Shown here piece after piece: positions 1 through 9,300 of a stretch of 64,000 nt of DNA. The translations under genes and the position numbers were made by a program. Source of the DNA: Symsagittifera roscoffensis (taxonomy: Eukaryota > Xenacoelomorpha > Acoela > Convolutidae); the NCBI RefSeq assembly GCF_963678635.1, contig NC_087062.1:36360052-36424051 (forward strand), written 5' to 3'. The number at the start of each line of letters is the position of its first letter. Position 1 is the stretch's first letter. The notes below the pieces were generated by a model. The model saw nothing but the letters and a program-made list of their open reading frames with translations. It was not told the DNA's origin and searched no databases.

Positions 1-862
1 TTTTCCAATTTGATTTTATTTCTAGAGGCAATACTGAAAACCATTTTTGGGCTGCGCCATCTAAAGTTGTTTGTATCAACGCTGTGCGTCGATGTATCCA
101 GTTTTGATGTAGTGGCGTATTAATTGGTTCAGGTCCTATATTTAAAATCAAATTTGCTGTTACTGCATTTAAATAGTCTTCTACAGAATATTCAGGGTCT
201 GTTCCTGTGAATACCATTAAAGGTTTATTTGATGTTATTGATGATCCACCCATAAGGTATGGATTCATTGTCATTTGTAATGATTCTGCTGCATTTGGCA
301 TTTGAGAAAAATTTGAAAGTTGATTTCTTGTTATTTCGTGTTGTTGAAGATAATATGGGAGTGGTATTTCATTTTGCATTTGTGTCGGTTGATACGAGTG
401 TGTGATCATTGGTTTTTGTTGCTGAATTGGTTGTTGATTTTGTGTATCTATCGGTTGTGGAGAAAAAATTCTATGATTTGTATGTGGTTTCTGTACTCCT
501 TGTCCACGATATTCTTGATTATATGGTGCAAATATATCTGGTTGTAAAAAATCATCATCTGAGGATAAGTAATCCATTTGATAAGATGTTTGTTTTTTAT
601 TTTTATTTTGTTGAAAAAATGGATAATTTTCACTACGATCCTGTGGAGGATGTAAATTTGTTTGGAAATTTACTGAATTAGTTTGTGCCATTGGGTTATC
701 CCAATTTCGAGATCTTGTATAATTACTAAAATTTCTTCGTGGTTGATGATTTGTTTTTGATGGATGTGTGTAATTATAATTATGGTCTGCAAAATTGTTT
801 CTAGTGAACGTTTTGCGTGTTTTTGGCGATATTGTCATGGGTCTGTATGTTTGGTAATCCAT
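1..862 (-). CDS. Ty3-like retrotransposon Gag, capsid-type region (partial, runs off the left edge)
   Basis: A minus-strand frame is open from the edge of the window to a candidate ATG at 862-860, and stays open back to a TAA at 979-977. The N-terminal part is Asn/Gln-rich and basic. From about 230 down to 1 it becomes a typical retrotransposon Gag capsid pattern: FTGTDPEYSVEDYLNAV, then IHRRTALIQTTLDGAAQKWF. The Phe-x-Gly-x-(D)-P start and the L-G-A-A-x-x-W-F motif are family hallmarks. Such proteins build the cytoplasmic particle that packages element RNA. The frame is the same as that of the 335-codon ORF just upstream, so both may be one long Gag split by a stop. Nucleocapsid, protease and pol would lie left of position 1. 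The Gag identification is firm. The true start is not. Confidence 0.8.
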   Translation of the reverse strand, partial: MDYQTYRPMTISPKTRKTFTRNNFADHNYNYTHPSKTNHQPRRNFSNYTRSRNWDNPMAQTNSVNFQTNLHPPQDRSENYPFFQQNKNKKQTSYQMDYLSSDDDFLQPDIFAPYNQEYRGQGVQKPHTNHRIFSPQPIDTQNQQPIQQQKPMITHSYQPTQMQNEIPLPYYLQQHEITRNQLSNFSQMPNAAESLQMTMNPYLMGGSSITSNKPLMVFTGTDPEYSVEDYLNAVTANLILNIGPEPINTPLHQNWIHRRTALIQTTLDGAAQKWFSVLPLEIKSNWK

Positions 863-976
863 GTGTGAATATTTTGGGGCAACCGAAGGTTTAACGGTTG
901 ATTGTAAGGTTACCTGTGTTTGTGAAGGATTTGTATTTCTTGGTGTTGTCAAGTTTGGACGTATTGGTGAAATACT

Positions 977-1984
977 TTATTGTGTAGTTGTTGTGTGTAC
1001 GATTTCTTCATTTATGAAGTGTGATGGTGTCTGGATATCTTGTTGAGTAAGATTCCTAGTTCCATTGAGGTTTTCATTGTGTATGATTGTGGAGTTTAAA
1101 CTATTATTTTGCATATCAGGTAAAAATGTATTATAGTTTAATGGTGTTGCATCAATGGTTAATGGTGTTACTTTTACGTAATCTCTTACATAAGATATTG
1201 TACTTATTGCTTGACTGGAGATTGATTGTGGGACATTTATGAATGCATAATGAGACCATTCGGGGTCCCAAACACAGTCTGATTGTTCTGTGATGGCAGT
1301 ATCATCGTTTGAGTTTTGAGGTCTAAAATCTTTTCTTGCATGTGAAATTAAATCTATATTATGTGTGAAATAATCTATTATAAACCATGCCAAGATTTTT
1401 TGTAAGTCGTGTTTTGTATGTTGTGAAACTTCATCTTTCGTGAAATTTTCTTTAATGATATTTAGAAAACTAGAGAGTAGTGTGATTTCATGTCGTACTC
1501 TTATATGTTTCGATGTTTCTGTCGGTGAGACATTTGGGAGTGGGATTTCGTTTTCTAATATCGAGATATAACTATATATTATTGCAAAAACTTCATTGGT
1601 GAATATGGAGTTTGCTCTTTGTGAGTTATGATATTGTATGCTTTTTATATATTCTGAGAATACTTTTGAAAATTCTAAATCAAGGTCGTCTGTTTGAATT
1701 ACATATTTGCTGTGATTCGGGTTTGGTGAGGTGAATTCTATGGTGTAAATTCCGTAGTGTTGTGTTAGGTTACATATATCTTTTAGATAGTGATCGATAA
1801 TTTGTCTTTTGATTTTTACATCTGGGAACTCTGTTTTACATGGACTGATTCCGGGTTCAAACAAATTTAAGAGTAAATTTTTACAAAGTATATGCTGTCC
1901 TCTATCAGTGGTTGCATCTACTATAAAGGGGAAGATATCATCATCATCTGGACTTTCTTCACCTGGGGTGTGCGTTGAGCTCAT
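977..1984 (-). CDS. 335-residue ORF upstream of and in frame with Gag; retroelement N-terminal Gag-type protein
   Basis: The ORF starts at ATG 1984-1982 and ends at TAA 979-977. The N-terminus is acidic (EESPDDDDIFPF). The middle is mixed hydrophobic and helical, without membrane segments. The C-terminal ~60 residues are Asn/Thr-rich and merge in character with the Gag frame that continues past the stop. It overlaps the upstream basic ORF by 26 bases in another frame. I do not recognise a domain. Its place between LTR and capsid suggests an N-terminal Gag extension (matrix-like) or an accessory protein of the element. Uninterrupted length makes it unlikely to be a chance ORF in AT-rich DNA. 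Confidence 0.65.
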   Translation of the reverse strand: MSSTHTPGEESPDDDDIFPFIVDATTDRGQHILCKNLLLNLFEPGISPCKTEFPDVKIKRQIIDHYLKDICNLTQHYGIYTIEFTSPNPNHSKYVIQTDDLDLEFSKVFSEYIKSIQYHNSQRANSIFTNEVFAIIYSYISILENEIPLPNVSPTETSKHIRVRHEITLLSSFLNIIKENFTKDEVSQHTKHDLQKILAWFIIDYFTHNIDLISHARKDFRPQNSNDDTAITEQSDCVWDPEWSHYAFINVPQSISSQAISTISYVRDYVKVTPLTIDATPLNYNTFLPDMQNNSLNSTIIHNENLNGTRNLTQQDIQTPSHFINEEIVHTTTTQ

Positions 1985-2426
1985 TTTTTTGTTCGATGAC
2001 TGTTAATATGTAATTATCAATGTGTCTAATTGGTTGATTCCAATTGTATAAATGTACTGGTTTGTGTTTATACTGCTTTTTTATTCTTCTTTTTCCTCTT
2101 TTTGATAAATTTGAAGTTGTTTCTGAGTCAGAGAAATATAATTGATCGTGAATTGGGCAATTTTTATCTATTGATTCTTTTAGTTTATAAAGTTCGTCTA
2201 AACTGTTGGTTTCTGATTCTGAAAATGCGTTTCGATTTTTTGAAAATCTTTTTCGTGTTATTTGTTTTTGTTTAGTTATTATTTTTCTCTTTAGTGTTTG
2301 TCGTTTTGTTCGAATGTATCCAACTGTTTGTGTATGAGGTGTGATTACAAGGTCGTATTTTTTGTTATCTATTTCACAATTGTGTAAAACGATTGTTTGT
2401 TTATTTCCTAGGTTTTTAAATGACAT
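1959..2426 (-). CDS. 155-residue basic ORF at the 5' end of the retroelement coding region
   Basis: ATG at 2426-2424, stop at 1961-1959, overlapping the start of the 335-codon ORF by 26 bases in a different frame. The product is rich in Lys and Arg with two clusters (LKRKIITKQKQITRKRF and KRGKRRIKKQYKHK), which suggests nucleic-acid binding or nuclear localisation. No family recognised. It could be a separate accessory protein, or the N-terminus of the Gag precursor joined by frameshifting across the overlap. An old indel that split one ORF is also possible. Confidence 0.5.
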   Translation of the reverse strand: MSFKNLGNKQTIVLHNCEIDNKKYDLVITPHTQTVGYIRTKRQTLKRKIITKQKQITRKRFSKNRNAFSESETNSLDELYKLKESIDKNCPIHDQLYFSDSETTSNLSKRGKRRIKKQYKHKPVHLYNWNQPIRHIDNYILTVIEQKNELNAHPR

Positions 2427-3362
2427 AAGGTTTAGGATGACGGGTGCAAAAGGTTGTTAAATGATTTCTATTTGCTTAAACTGTTAGTCCTTACGATTTT
2501 TTGGTTAGCTTAACCTGGGTCTATTTGTTCAGGGTTGGAGAGAAAAGTATATCTATTCCTAAGAATGATTTTTTACTTTCTCGTGGCTAGTATAAGCTAA
2601 GGTGTTAACTTACTTAATCTTACTTAGGGGTAGTGATGGTGTTCAAGGGTTGGAGAATAGTAAATCGATCCACAAGGTTCAGGTATAATTAGAACGCGAG
2701 TAGTTCGTTAGATACTATTTTAAACTTACTAAGTCTAAGATTTATCCTGGGTCTGGTAAGAGGGGGGATCAAGTGAAGGATGAATAACCGAAGTTTTTCA
2801 CTGTTTATCTTAATTTGAATGATTAGTTTTGTTTTTTGTGAAAATTTCTATTAGTCCTGGGTTTTTAGAAAGGGTTGGATAGTGAATCGACGTTTGAGGT
2901 CGTTAGACACTAGTTAAGTGGGTGGGGGAGAACAAAGTTGTTCTTTTTTGATCCAAGGATAGGCCTTGATGATCAAGTTTTAAATTTAATTAAATAGAAA
3001 ATGATTTAAGATCCAAGGATAAGCCTTGATGATCTGATTTTAAATTTAAGTGAATTTAAGTTTTAAAATGATTTAAATTTGTGTAAGGAAAAGATTTAGT
3101 GTTTTTATGATATTAGTGAGCTTATGAATGCTGTTATGTTTAGGTGATGAAGCTGAAACAACAGGATGATTTATGATTACTAACCATTTATTGTCATGCT
3201 ACTAATTTTTATTTTGATTTTCCAATAAATATTTTTCAAACATGTTTTGTATATTACTGCAGAATTTTAGGAAAACGATCTGAGATCTTTTTATCAATCG
3301 TTATTGTATATTAATAATTTTGTTTAGCGCCTGAAATGATTTTGAAGATTGACTTCAAAATT
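2427..3362 (-). repeat. Retroelement leader with repeated motifs
   Basis: No ORF of note. The stretch carries repeated short motifs. AGGGTTGGAG/T occurs at 2531, 2646 and 2871. CCTGGGT occurs near 2513, 2745 and 2855. A direct repeat of about 24 bases beginning GATCCAAGGATA recurs at 2950 and 3010, and each copy contains the inverted CAAGG/CCTTG. It lies between the LTR and the first ORF cluster, so it is read as 5' leader of the element, possibly with structured RNA. That role is inference. Confidence 0.45.
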
Positions 3363-3596
3363 TTATGTTTGTAAATGAAAATCTAAATTCATTGCTAGTA
3401 GTATTCTAAATACAAAGGTTTGTATTGGCTTTTGCCGAACTATCATATAACTATAGGGTAAGTTTCTACTTTGTCGTATGTCGTCTCTGGTTCGAGGTCT
3501 TCTTCCAATTCCGGGTAGTTCTGTTATCGTTCGGAATATTGGTTCTGATCTATTGAGTCGTAGAGACATTTCGATTAAATTATCGTCGTATAACAT
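3363..3596 (-). CDS. Leader ORF just inside the LTR, unrecognised
   Basis: A 77-codon ORF from ATG 3596 to TAA 3363. The frame is open further upstream, through the end of the LTR to about 3,740, giving roughly 125 open codons. Two parts stand out: a heptad-like polar stretch (LNSLELTNNRLEIRQNINKM, partly upstream of the ATG) and a basic GIGRRPRTRDDIRQSR segment. No match to a known family. It may be a short leader peptide, a spliced first exon of Gag, or a relict. Confidence 0.3.
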   Translation of the reverse strand: MLYDDNLIEMSLRLNRSEPIFRTITELPGIGRRPRTRDDIRQSRNLPYSYMIVRQKPIQTFVFRILLAMNLDFHLQT

Positions 3597-3699
3597 TTTG
3601 TTAATGTTTTGTCTAATTTCTAGTCTATTATTGGTTAATTCTAAGCTATTAAGGTCTTGTTCGAGACTTATGGTCGCACCAGATGAGTTAGGACCGAAA

Positions 3700-4037
3700 T
3701 GTAACTCATAGAGTAATTTCGGATAGGGTACACCGTCTGCTCGTCACGTTATCTTATTTTCGGCCGGATAGATTCGTGCAACTTCTTAGTCTAATACCGA
3801 TCCTAATCTTACTCTTATACTATCTAGTCTCAGGTTGTTTAACTAGTCTCTGCTAGGCTCAATAGATCTAGGGTATACTGGTTTATTGCGGCTGCTGAAG
3901 TACTCGGGAGAGTCCAACTAACTTCTAAGTTAAATTCAAATCTCTCTGGTGCTGAAATTACAAGTAATTTCAGCACTTACAAATAAGTGGATTGTTAGTT
4001 AGATGGATCATGATTGGTTAATATTAAATACTTTACA
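3700..4037 (-). mobile_element. 5' LTR of the Ty3-like element
   Basis: On the minus strand the segment starts TGTAAAG (4037) and ends TTACA (3700), an inverted TGTAA/TTACA terminus, as expected of an LTR. About 90 bases in it holds a small hairpin (GCTGAAATTAC / GTAATTTCAGC). A second copy at 15,972-16,245 on the plus strand shares the start, the hairpin and a long block around CAACTTCTTAGTCTAATA. The segment lies directly upstream of the Gag ORFs in the same sense. A primer-binding site should start at 3699 going left, but no tRNA match is recognised there. Confidence 0.65.
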
Positions 4038-4429
4038 TTGGTAAAATATCTAATTTATCCAATCATAAAATGTAGTTTAGATCAGGTTCCAATACGACAA
4101 AGAAAACAATACGCAACCCGATCCCAATCGAAACAAGCAATAAGAAGGAAATAACCTCAAATAGAATTTGAAAAAACAATATTGAAAAAAAAAAACATTC
4201 TTGATTTTTTAGTAATTCCCGGATGGTTTGCAGTTTTGCAGTTTTACGCACTAATGTTTATGTGCTTTTTGTTATATTAGAAAAGTTGTGGGAAAAATTG
4301 TGCATTAAAAATAGTTGGTTTTTTTCTTAAGCAATCATTTTTCTTAAATAAAAATTGTATTTTTAATTACAAATGCCGTCCTAGAACATTTATATTGCAC
4401 AGAGTAAGGTTTTTTTCAAGTAGAACCGC

Positions 4430-4600
4430 TTTTCTCAGTATTTGATTAGAGTCCATTAAGACCTAGGGAATAAGAGTCAGAATAGGATTGTTATAAAACT
4501 TAGAACTCGCACAAAACTATCAGGCAAAATAATATAACGCGACAAACAGACGATATCCTTAACCCGATAATACTCTATGAGATAATCCAAGCAAGCTTAT
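4430..4600 (+). repeat. Diverged LTR fragment
   Basis: Shares an order of short blocks with the LTR at 15,972-16,245: a GAC(A/G)AACAGACG-like block, a (T/C)CC(G)ATAA block, and the terminal ACTCTATGAG. It is more diverged than the other two copies and has no clear left end. Confidence 0.35.
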
Positions 4601-5330
4601 TAGCTTCCAGCCTTCGAAAAAACTTGGTTTTTTGTTTTGCATCAAGTGTAATCTGCCAGGAACTTTCTCACACCATACCGACTAATTGGTTTTAGTCAAA
4701 TTAAAAAATAGGCTGGCAAGAATTGTCAAAACTTTTAAGGGGGGTGGTTTTCATTACCAGGTACAAAACTATATGCCTCACCAATTATTAAATTTTCAGA
4801 CAACCACGACCGAAATACGATACTTCCAGGTTTTTCCGCGACTGTAAAAAAGACTTAGGAATTCATATCGGCCGTCTGTTGAATTCTGGAGTTTAGTCTC
4901 GGACTCCGAACCGGGTAACAAAAGAGGTTTGCCATGATACCAGTATACTTGCATGTGTTTCAGTTACCATCTACATAACTAATATTTTGGGCCTTAACAA
5001 CACAAAAGCCCTGGTTAAATCCTTATCGAACTTTGTTGTGTACGAATTCATCGCTAACACAAAACAAAAGGACCTGGTTCAAATGGATATTGAAGGGTTG
5101 GCTGAGCTGTTTAGGCACCAATTGAGCAACTTGCGTCGACTGTGTCTGAACTGGAGAATAGAACCGTAGTGATGATTACTGTCAAAAAATGTTTCAGTTA
5201 AGTTTCCCAACTCCATCAATTATAGACCGGACCCCAGATATCAAAAGTTGGGGTACTTTTGGTTTCATTGCATAACTAATTACAATAATTGAAAAAATTG
5301 CAACCATTTTTGATCTTCTAACGAGTCCAA
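4601..5330. other. Non-coding stretch, no supported gene
   Basis: A 60-codon plus-strand ORF at 4,987-5,169 has a mixed amphipathic composition, but no recognisable family and no clear splice context. Nothing else is supported here. Confidence 0.3.
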
Positions 5331-5334
5331 AAAT

Positions 5335-6010
5335 ACTTCTAACAAACATGCTCGGCCAATCACAGTCAATGCGAGGCCCCGAATGTTCCGACTGCCTTTA
5401 AGGTCTATGGGGCAGTAATAACATGAAAGAATAAGGATATTGTTAACTATTCCCTCCCATATTCCAATAGGGGTGGAAATAGTTAACAAGGTACAAAATT
5501 CGCAATGCTTAACTTTTCAATTCTTTGTTTGTAGGGAGGATAATCGTTACAAGGTACCATAGGGGGGAATAGTTAACACGATCCAAAATAAATGTAAAAA
5601 AAAAAATATTTTTTTTAAATGAAGATTTTTGCTAAATCATCCCCCCAAACACCATATAAAGTACAAAGTGATAAATTTCGCTCCTAGTTACTAATCATTT
5701 ATGGCAAATAAGCTTCCTTCAACCAAATTGGAACGATTTCTAAGACGGATCAAATCTCCGATTGCGCGTTAATAGCGCGAAATAATTCAAATAACGTATT
5801 TATAACTAGCCATTTTTGACGGATTTTTTTTATCCTTCGAAATCTATTGTTTTCCTGAGCTTAAATTTGAAAAAAATTTTCATCTGTGATCATATTTTGT
5901 AAAGTTATGGGGGTTTAAAGATTGCCATTTTGCTATTAACGCGTAAGCGGAGATTTAATCCGTATTAGAAATCGTTCCAAATTGGTTCAAGGAAGCTTAT
6001 ATGCCAAATG
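5335..6010. mobile_element. Foldback repeat, family shared with 21,343-22,215
   Basis: The arm at about 5,695-5,780 is the inverse of the arm at about 5,935-6,010. Both carry CAAATTGG, AACGATTTCTAA and AAATCTCCG-type blocks (inverted in one arm), enclosing GCGCGTTAATAGCGCG-like sequence. The 5,340-5,400 part matches, inverted, the shared terminus seen at 22,140-22,215 and 26,100-26,180 (TTACTGCTCCATA). No coding capacity, so probably a non-autonomous DNA element. Confidence 0.5.
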
Positions 6011-6284
6011 AGTGCGGCCTGTATTTAGACAACCGGGTATTCAGACACTGTATTAACCAATCAGAATCGAGACAAGAAAGCATTGAAATACTGCTACGTA
6101 AACTATGCCATAAATGATTTGTCAATAGGTGTAAAATTTAAAACTTTGTATTTAATATGGGAAATATATATTTTGTAAAATCTCAATTTTTTTTGTATAG
6201 TTCTTTATAGTGGTACCATAGGGAGTATAGTTTAAAAAATTCTTTTTTACTTGACAAAATTAAAAGTTAACATATGCTTAAAAA

Positions 6285-6622
6285 CAGGGGCGGATCTAGG
6301 ATTTTCAAAGTTTTGACGACCTTTTTTTTATTAGGTCGACCAAATTGATTTTCCGAGCTCTCCTATCTCCGAAAGCAGCAAAAAGACGCAATTTTTCTGC
6401 GCCGCAGGCAAATTTTTGAAAAAATAGGTCAAAAAGCCGTTTTTGGGCACTTTTTGGAAAATTTTGACAAACAAAATTGTTTTTTTTTTGGCGCGCGCTC
6501 TCCCTCAAAGTTAATATTTATTGGGCCAAAAAAAGATTTCTTAAAAAGTACCAAAGAGGGGACCCTTTGGGTTGGTAGGGGGTCGAATTCCTGAGGGGGA
6601 GGGGGGCCTAAATCTGCCCCTG
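6285..6622. mobile_element. hAT-type MITE with 8-bp target duplication
   Basis: The ends are CAGGGGCGGATCTAGG and CCTAAATCTGCCCCTG, imperfect inverted repeats of the kind typical of hAT elements. The flanks are CTTAAAAA (6277-6284) and CTTAAATA (6623-6630), an 8-bp target-site duplication with one mismatch, which is the hAT length. At 338 bp with no transposase it must be moved by an enzyme encoded elsewhere. Confidence 0.8.
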
Positions 6623-6630
6623 CTTAAATA

Positions 6631-7050
6631 TACTGTTTCATCTCAGCCTCATTGCATCAAAATTTTTGAATGAACTGGAAAAGTTAAATAAAAATTGTTA
6701 TTTTTAAAACGAAAAATGTCAGAAAAACTTTGTTTTTTCACTTCCAATATGACACAAAAAACGAAGACTTTGACTAGACCTTGAACAACTAGACCTTGAG
6801 ATGACGAACATTTGCTTGAATTAATTTTATAGAATTTTGAAAAATCTGGAGTACAATCATTCAAGTAACTATAACTTTTATCATAAATTGTAATTAAGAA
6901 TGGCCAATTTTTATCTGATTGAACAACCAGATCGGAATTGAATTTGTTCAGTTACTTTCTACTTGGGGCAAAAACGGTAATAACATCTTCTTCATATCCT
7001 TACATTGTCTTTTTTACGTTGTAAAACTTGTTGATGAAGCCATCACTACT
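6631..7050. other. AT-rich non-coding stretch
   Basis: Only short random-looking ORFs on either strand. No repeat or motif recognised. Confidence 0.4.
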
Positions 7051-7053
7051 TAG

Positions 7054-7222
7054 GAACGGAAAGTTACCATTGACAATTGGAGGCCGGCCGAAAGTGTACC
7101 AGAGTCTGGTGATTGGTAACTCGGGAGATATAAAGTCCAACAGTGCAGAACTCTACACCTTCGATGGTCCAGTTGTGTGCAACACAACAGTGAACTGCTA
7201 CTTAATTTTCCGAAATATCCAG
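7054..7222 (+). CDS. Possible kelch-like exon or gene fragment
   Basis: The frame translates as NGKLPLTIGGRPK, then a polar stretch, then NSAELYTFDG. This order (G-K-L-x-x-x-I-G-G, then x-x-x-E-L-Y) is that of a kelch beta-propeller blade. The stretch is GC-richer than its surroundings. A candidate acceptor (TTAG) precedes 7054, and a candidate donor (CCAG|GTTATT) follows 7222. No matching exons were found on either side, so it may be a relict or one exon of a gene spread over large introns. Confidence 0.35.
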
Positions 7223-7259
7223 GTTATTCTCCTCATTTTGATAGAAATATCTAATTGAG

Positions 7260-8430
7260 CGCTGGTATTAGTCAATCATTTTAATGCTGTAGAATATTTT
7301 CAGATATTTTGAGATGAGATCCAAAGGGTTAACTTCTCATAGAGTAGTTTCTGATCCAAAAACCAACGTCACGCTATTTTTTTCGACCCAGATAGGTTCG
7401 CGCTATTCTTTTGACTAATTTTGATTTTTATCTCAATTTTTCTTGTTATCGAAATACTTTTTGCGATAATTGCAATTCAGATGGACAGCTTTCTTTCAGA
7501 AGCCAAGCTCATATGCTGGAAGAACTTTTACAAACAAATACTAAAATTTAATGTGCATTTTGACACATTATGATTGTCTTGTTTTTTAAGTTAAAAAGTT
7601 CAGGAATAAAAAATCGTAGCTCAAAACCAGCCAGAAAAAAAGCTGAGAGTTTTTATCCTGTGGTATTCGGAAGTCACTCATTTTTGAACCAACTTAGGAT
7701 TAAGTCCGCTCATCTCAATTTTCATCTCTGGTTATCCATACAATTTATACAGAAGCTGAAAGAACAAAATGCTAAATTTTAAACTTATCACGGAAAAGTG
7801 ATGTTTTGCTTCTTTACTGAGTTTCTTATGCTGTTAGAAAACAACGTTAAAAGGCTATTCTCAACTTTATCCTTGTAACATTTTGTCAGTAGATTAAGCT
7901 ATGCTGTATTAATTACAAAAAAAAAGAGGTCAAAAAATTCAAAAGGAAAGTGTCAAAAGGACAAACTGTCAATAAAATGCACAAAGTTACAAAAAAAAAA
8001 GTCAAAATGAACCACTATCAAAAACAAACAGTTACAAAAATATTGTTTCAGGTGAAAAATTCACTAAATTCTTCTTGTAAATACATCAGAGTTTATTTTA
8101 AAAAAATATCTTGTAGATTATGAATATAGTCATCAAGATCGAATACTTTAAAATTGTATCGAATACTTAAAAATTGTAAACTTAACAAAAAATTTCTGTT
8201 ACACCTCCAGGTTTAAAATTCTAACTAATATTTACCGAATGTTCGATATTCAAAGATAATGTCACACACTAATAAAAGAAATTGATCAATTATTTTACAT
8301 AACATCTATCATGCAATCAATTTTGAAAAATCCCTCCAAAACTTTTTTGAGAGATTCGTTCTTTTTGCTGGTTTTTGAAATTCACATTTTCCATAGGATT
8401 TTTAATGTGACGCAAACGTCTCTCAGATTT
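7260..8430. other. AT-rich non-coding stretch
   Basis: No supported gene. A plus ORF at 7,570-7,782 has the composition of chance translation. Confidence 0.4.
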
Positions 8431-8439
8431 ATTATGATT

Positions 8440-9300
8440 TTGGGTGTATAGCTTCAGTGACAGCTCCCTGCTTGAATCCTGGCTTCTCTTTCCTTATATG
8501 CAGCGCTTCTAATGTAAATAAACAGTTTTGCTATTGGCCTAGTCTGGTCTTCTAACTTAATTCTGAGCGGGAATCATCGCTTCCACACTGTCTTAGAAGT
8601 TGGCCGACAATGGTACTTGCTCTACGCTACTCCTCAATCCTAGTGGTAAGATGCCTGAGCGTTTACCAATCATAGCCTTTGACCATACTCACTATATCAT
8701 CAACAAATCCGAGGAGGAGTTTCACAACTTGCGGTTCTACCTCTTTTTTTCTTGCAAAAGCTTTACAGTAGGAACAATGTGTGAACAGTCAATTCATGGA
8801 TTTGTTTTTTGGTGCATGTTCTGCTCTTTGAGCCAAAGATTCGATAAAAACTTCCTTGAAAGATGTTTACATAAACCAGGATTCCTTTCACTTAAAACTG
8901 ACCTTATTTATTAGTTTTTGATTAGTTTTTCTCGTCAGTGTCGATAATGTTTAAGGCTCAAACATTTTTCTAACCGCTGTTTCAGTTCCTCTTTTGAGTG
9001 GGACGCTTGTGCATAAATTTTCAACATCCAGCCAAACTATTGTTTCATCAGATTCCAAATAAGTTCTTTCAAGGATTCTCCTGGCAACCAATGAGTTTAA
9101 TTTATCATTGAAGCTCTCCGTGACCTAAACACAATGAGCTAGGATCCTTTTCAAATTATCATGAGAAATTACCGGCAATTATAAGACATGTCTTATGGTT
9201 GTGTCGGCTTCATGCAATTTAGCCAGACCATACAGTCAGACGGGTTGCCCGCTTGTTGACTTTAACTTATTGAAGAAAAATTCCACAATTTTTGACTCAC
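8440..9300 (-). pseudogene. Decayed Penelope-like retroelement (RT and GIY-YIG remnants)
   Basis: Reading the minus strand across stops and frameshifts gives, in order: LYGLAKLHEADT (9,245-9,210), which corresponds to the Y-G-L-x-K-x-H motif; VWLDVENLCTSVPL (about 9,030-8,990), which corresponds to the D-V-x-S-L-F-T-N-x-P motif with an altered Asn; FVDDIVSMVKG (8,712-8,680), the catalytic Y/F-x-D-D; and TLEALHIRKEKPGF (8,513-8,475), the E-(A)-x-x-I-x-x-x-K-P-x-x-N type end of a GIY-YIG nuclease. This order is that of Penelope-like elements. Many stops show it is dead. The upstream part may extend toward 11,020, where a Lys-rich minus ORF (10,777-11,019) lies, but no motif supports that. Confidence 0.6.
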
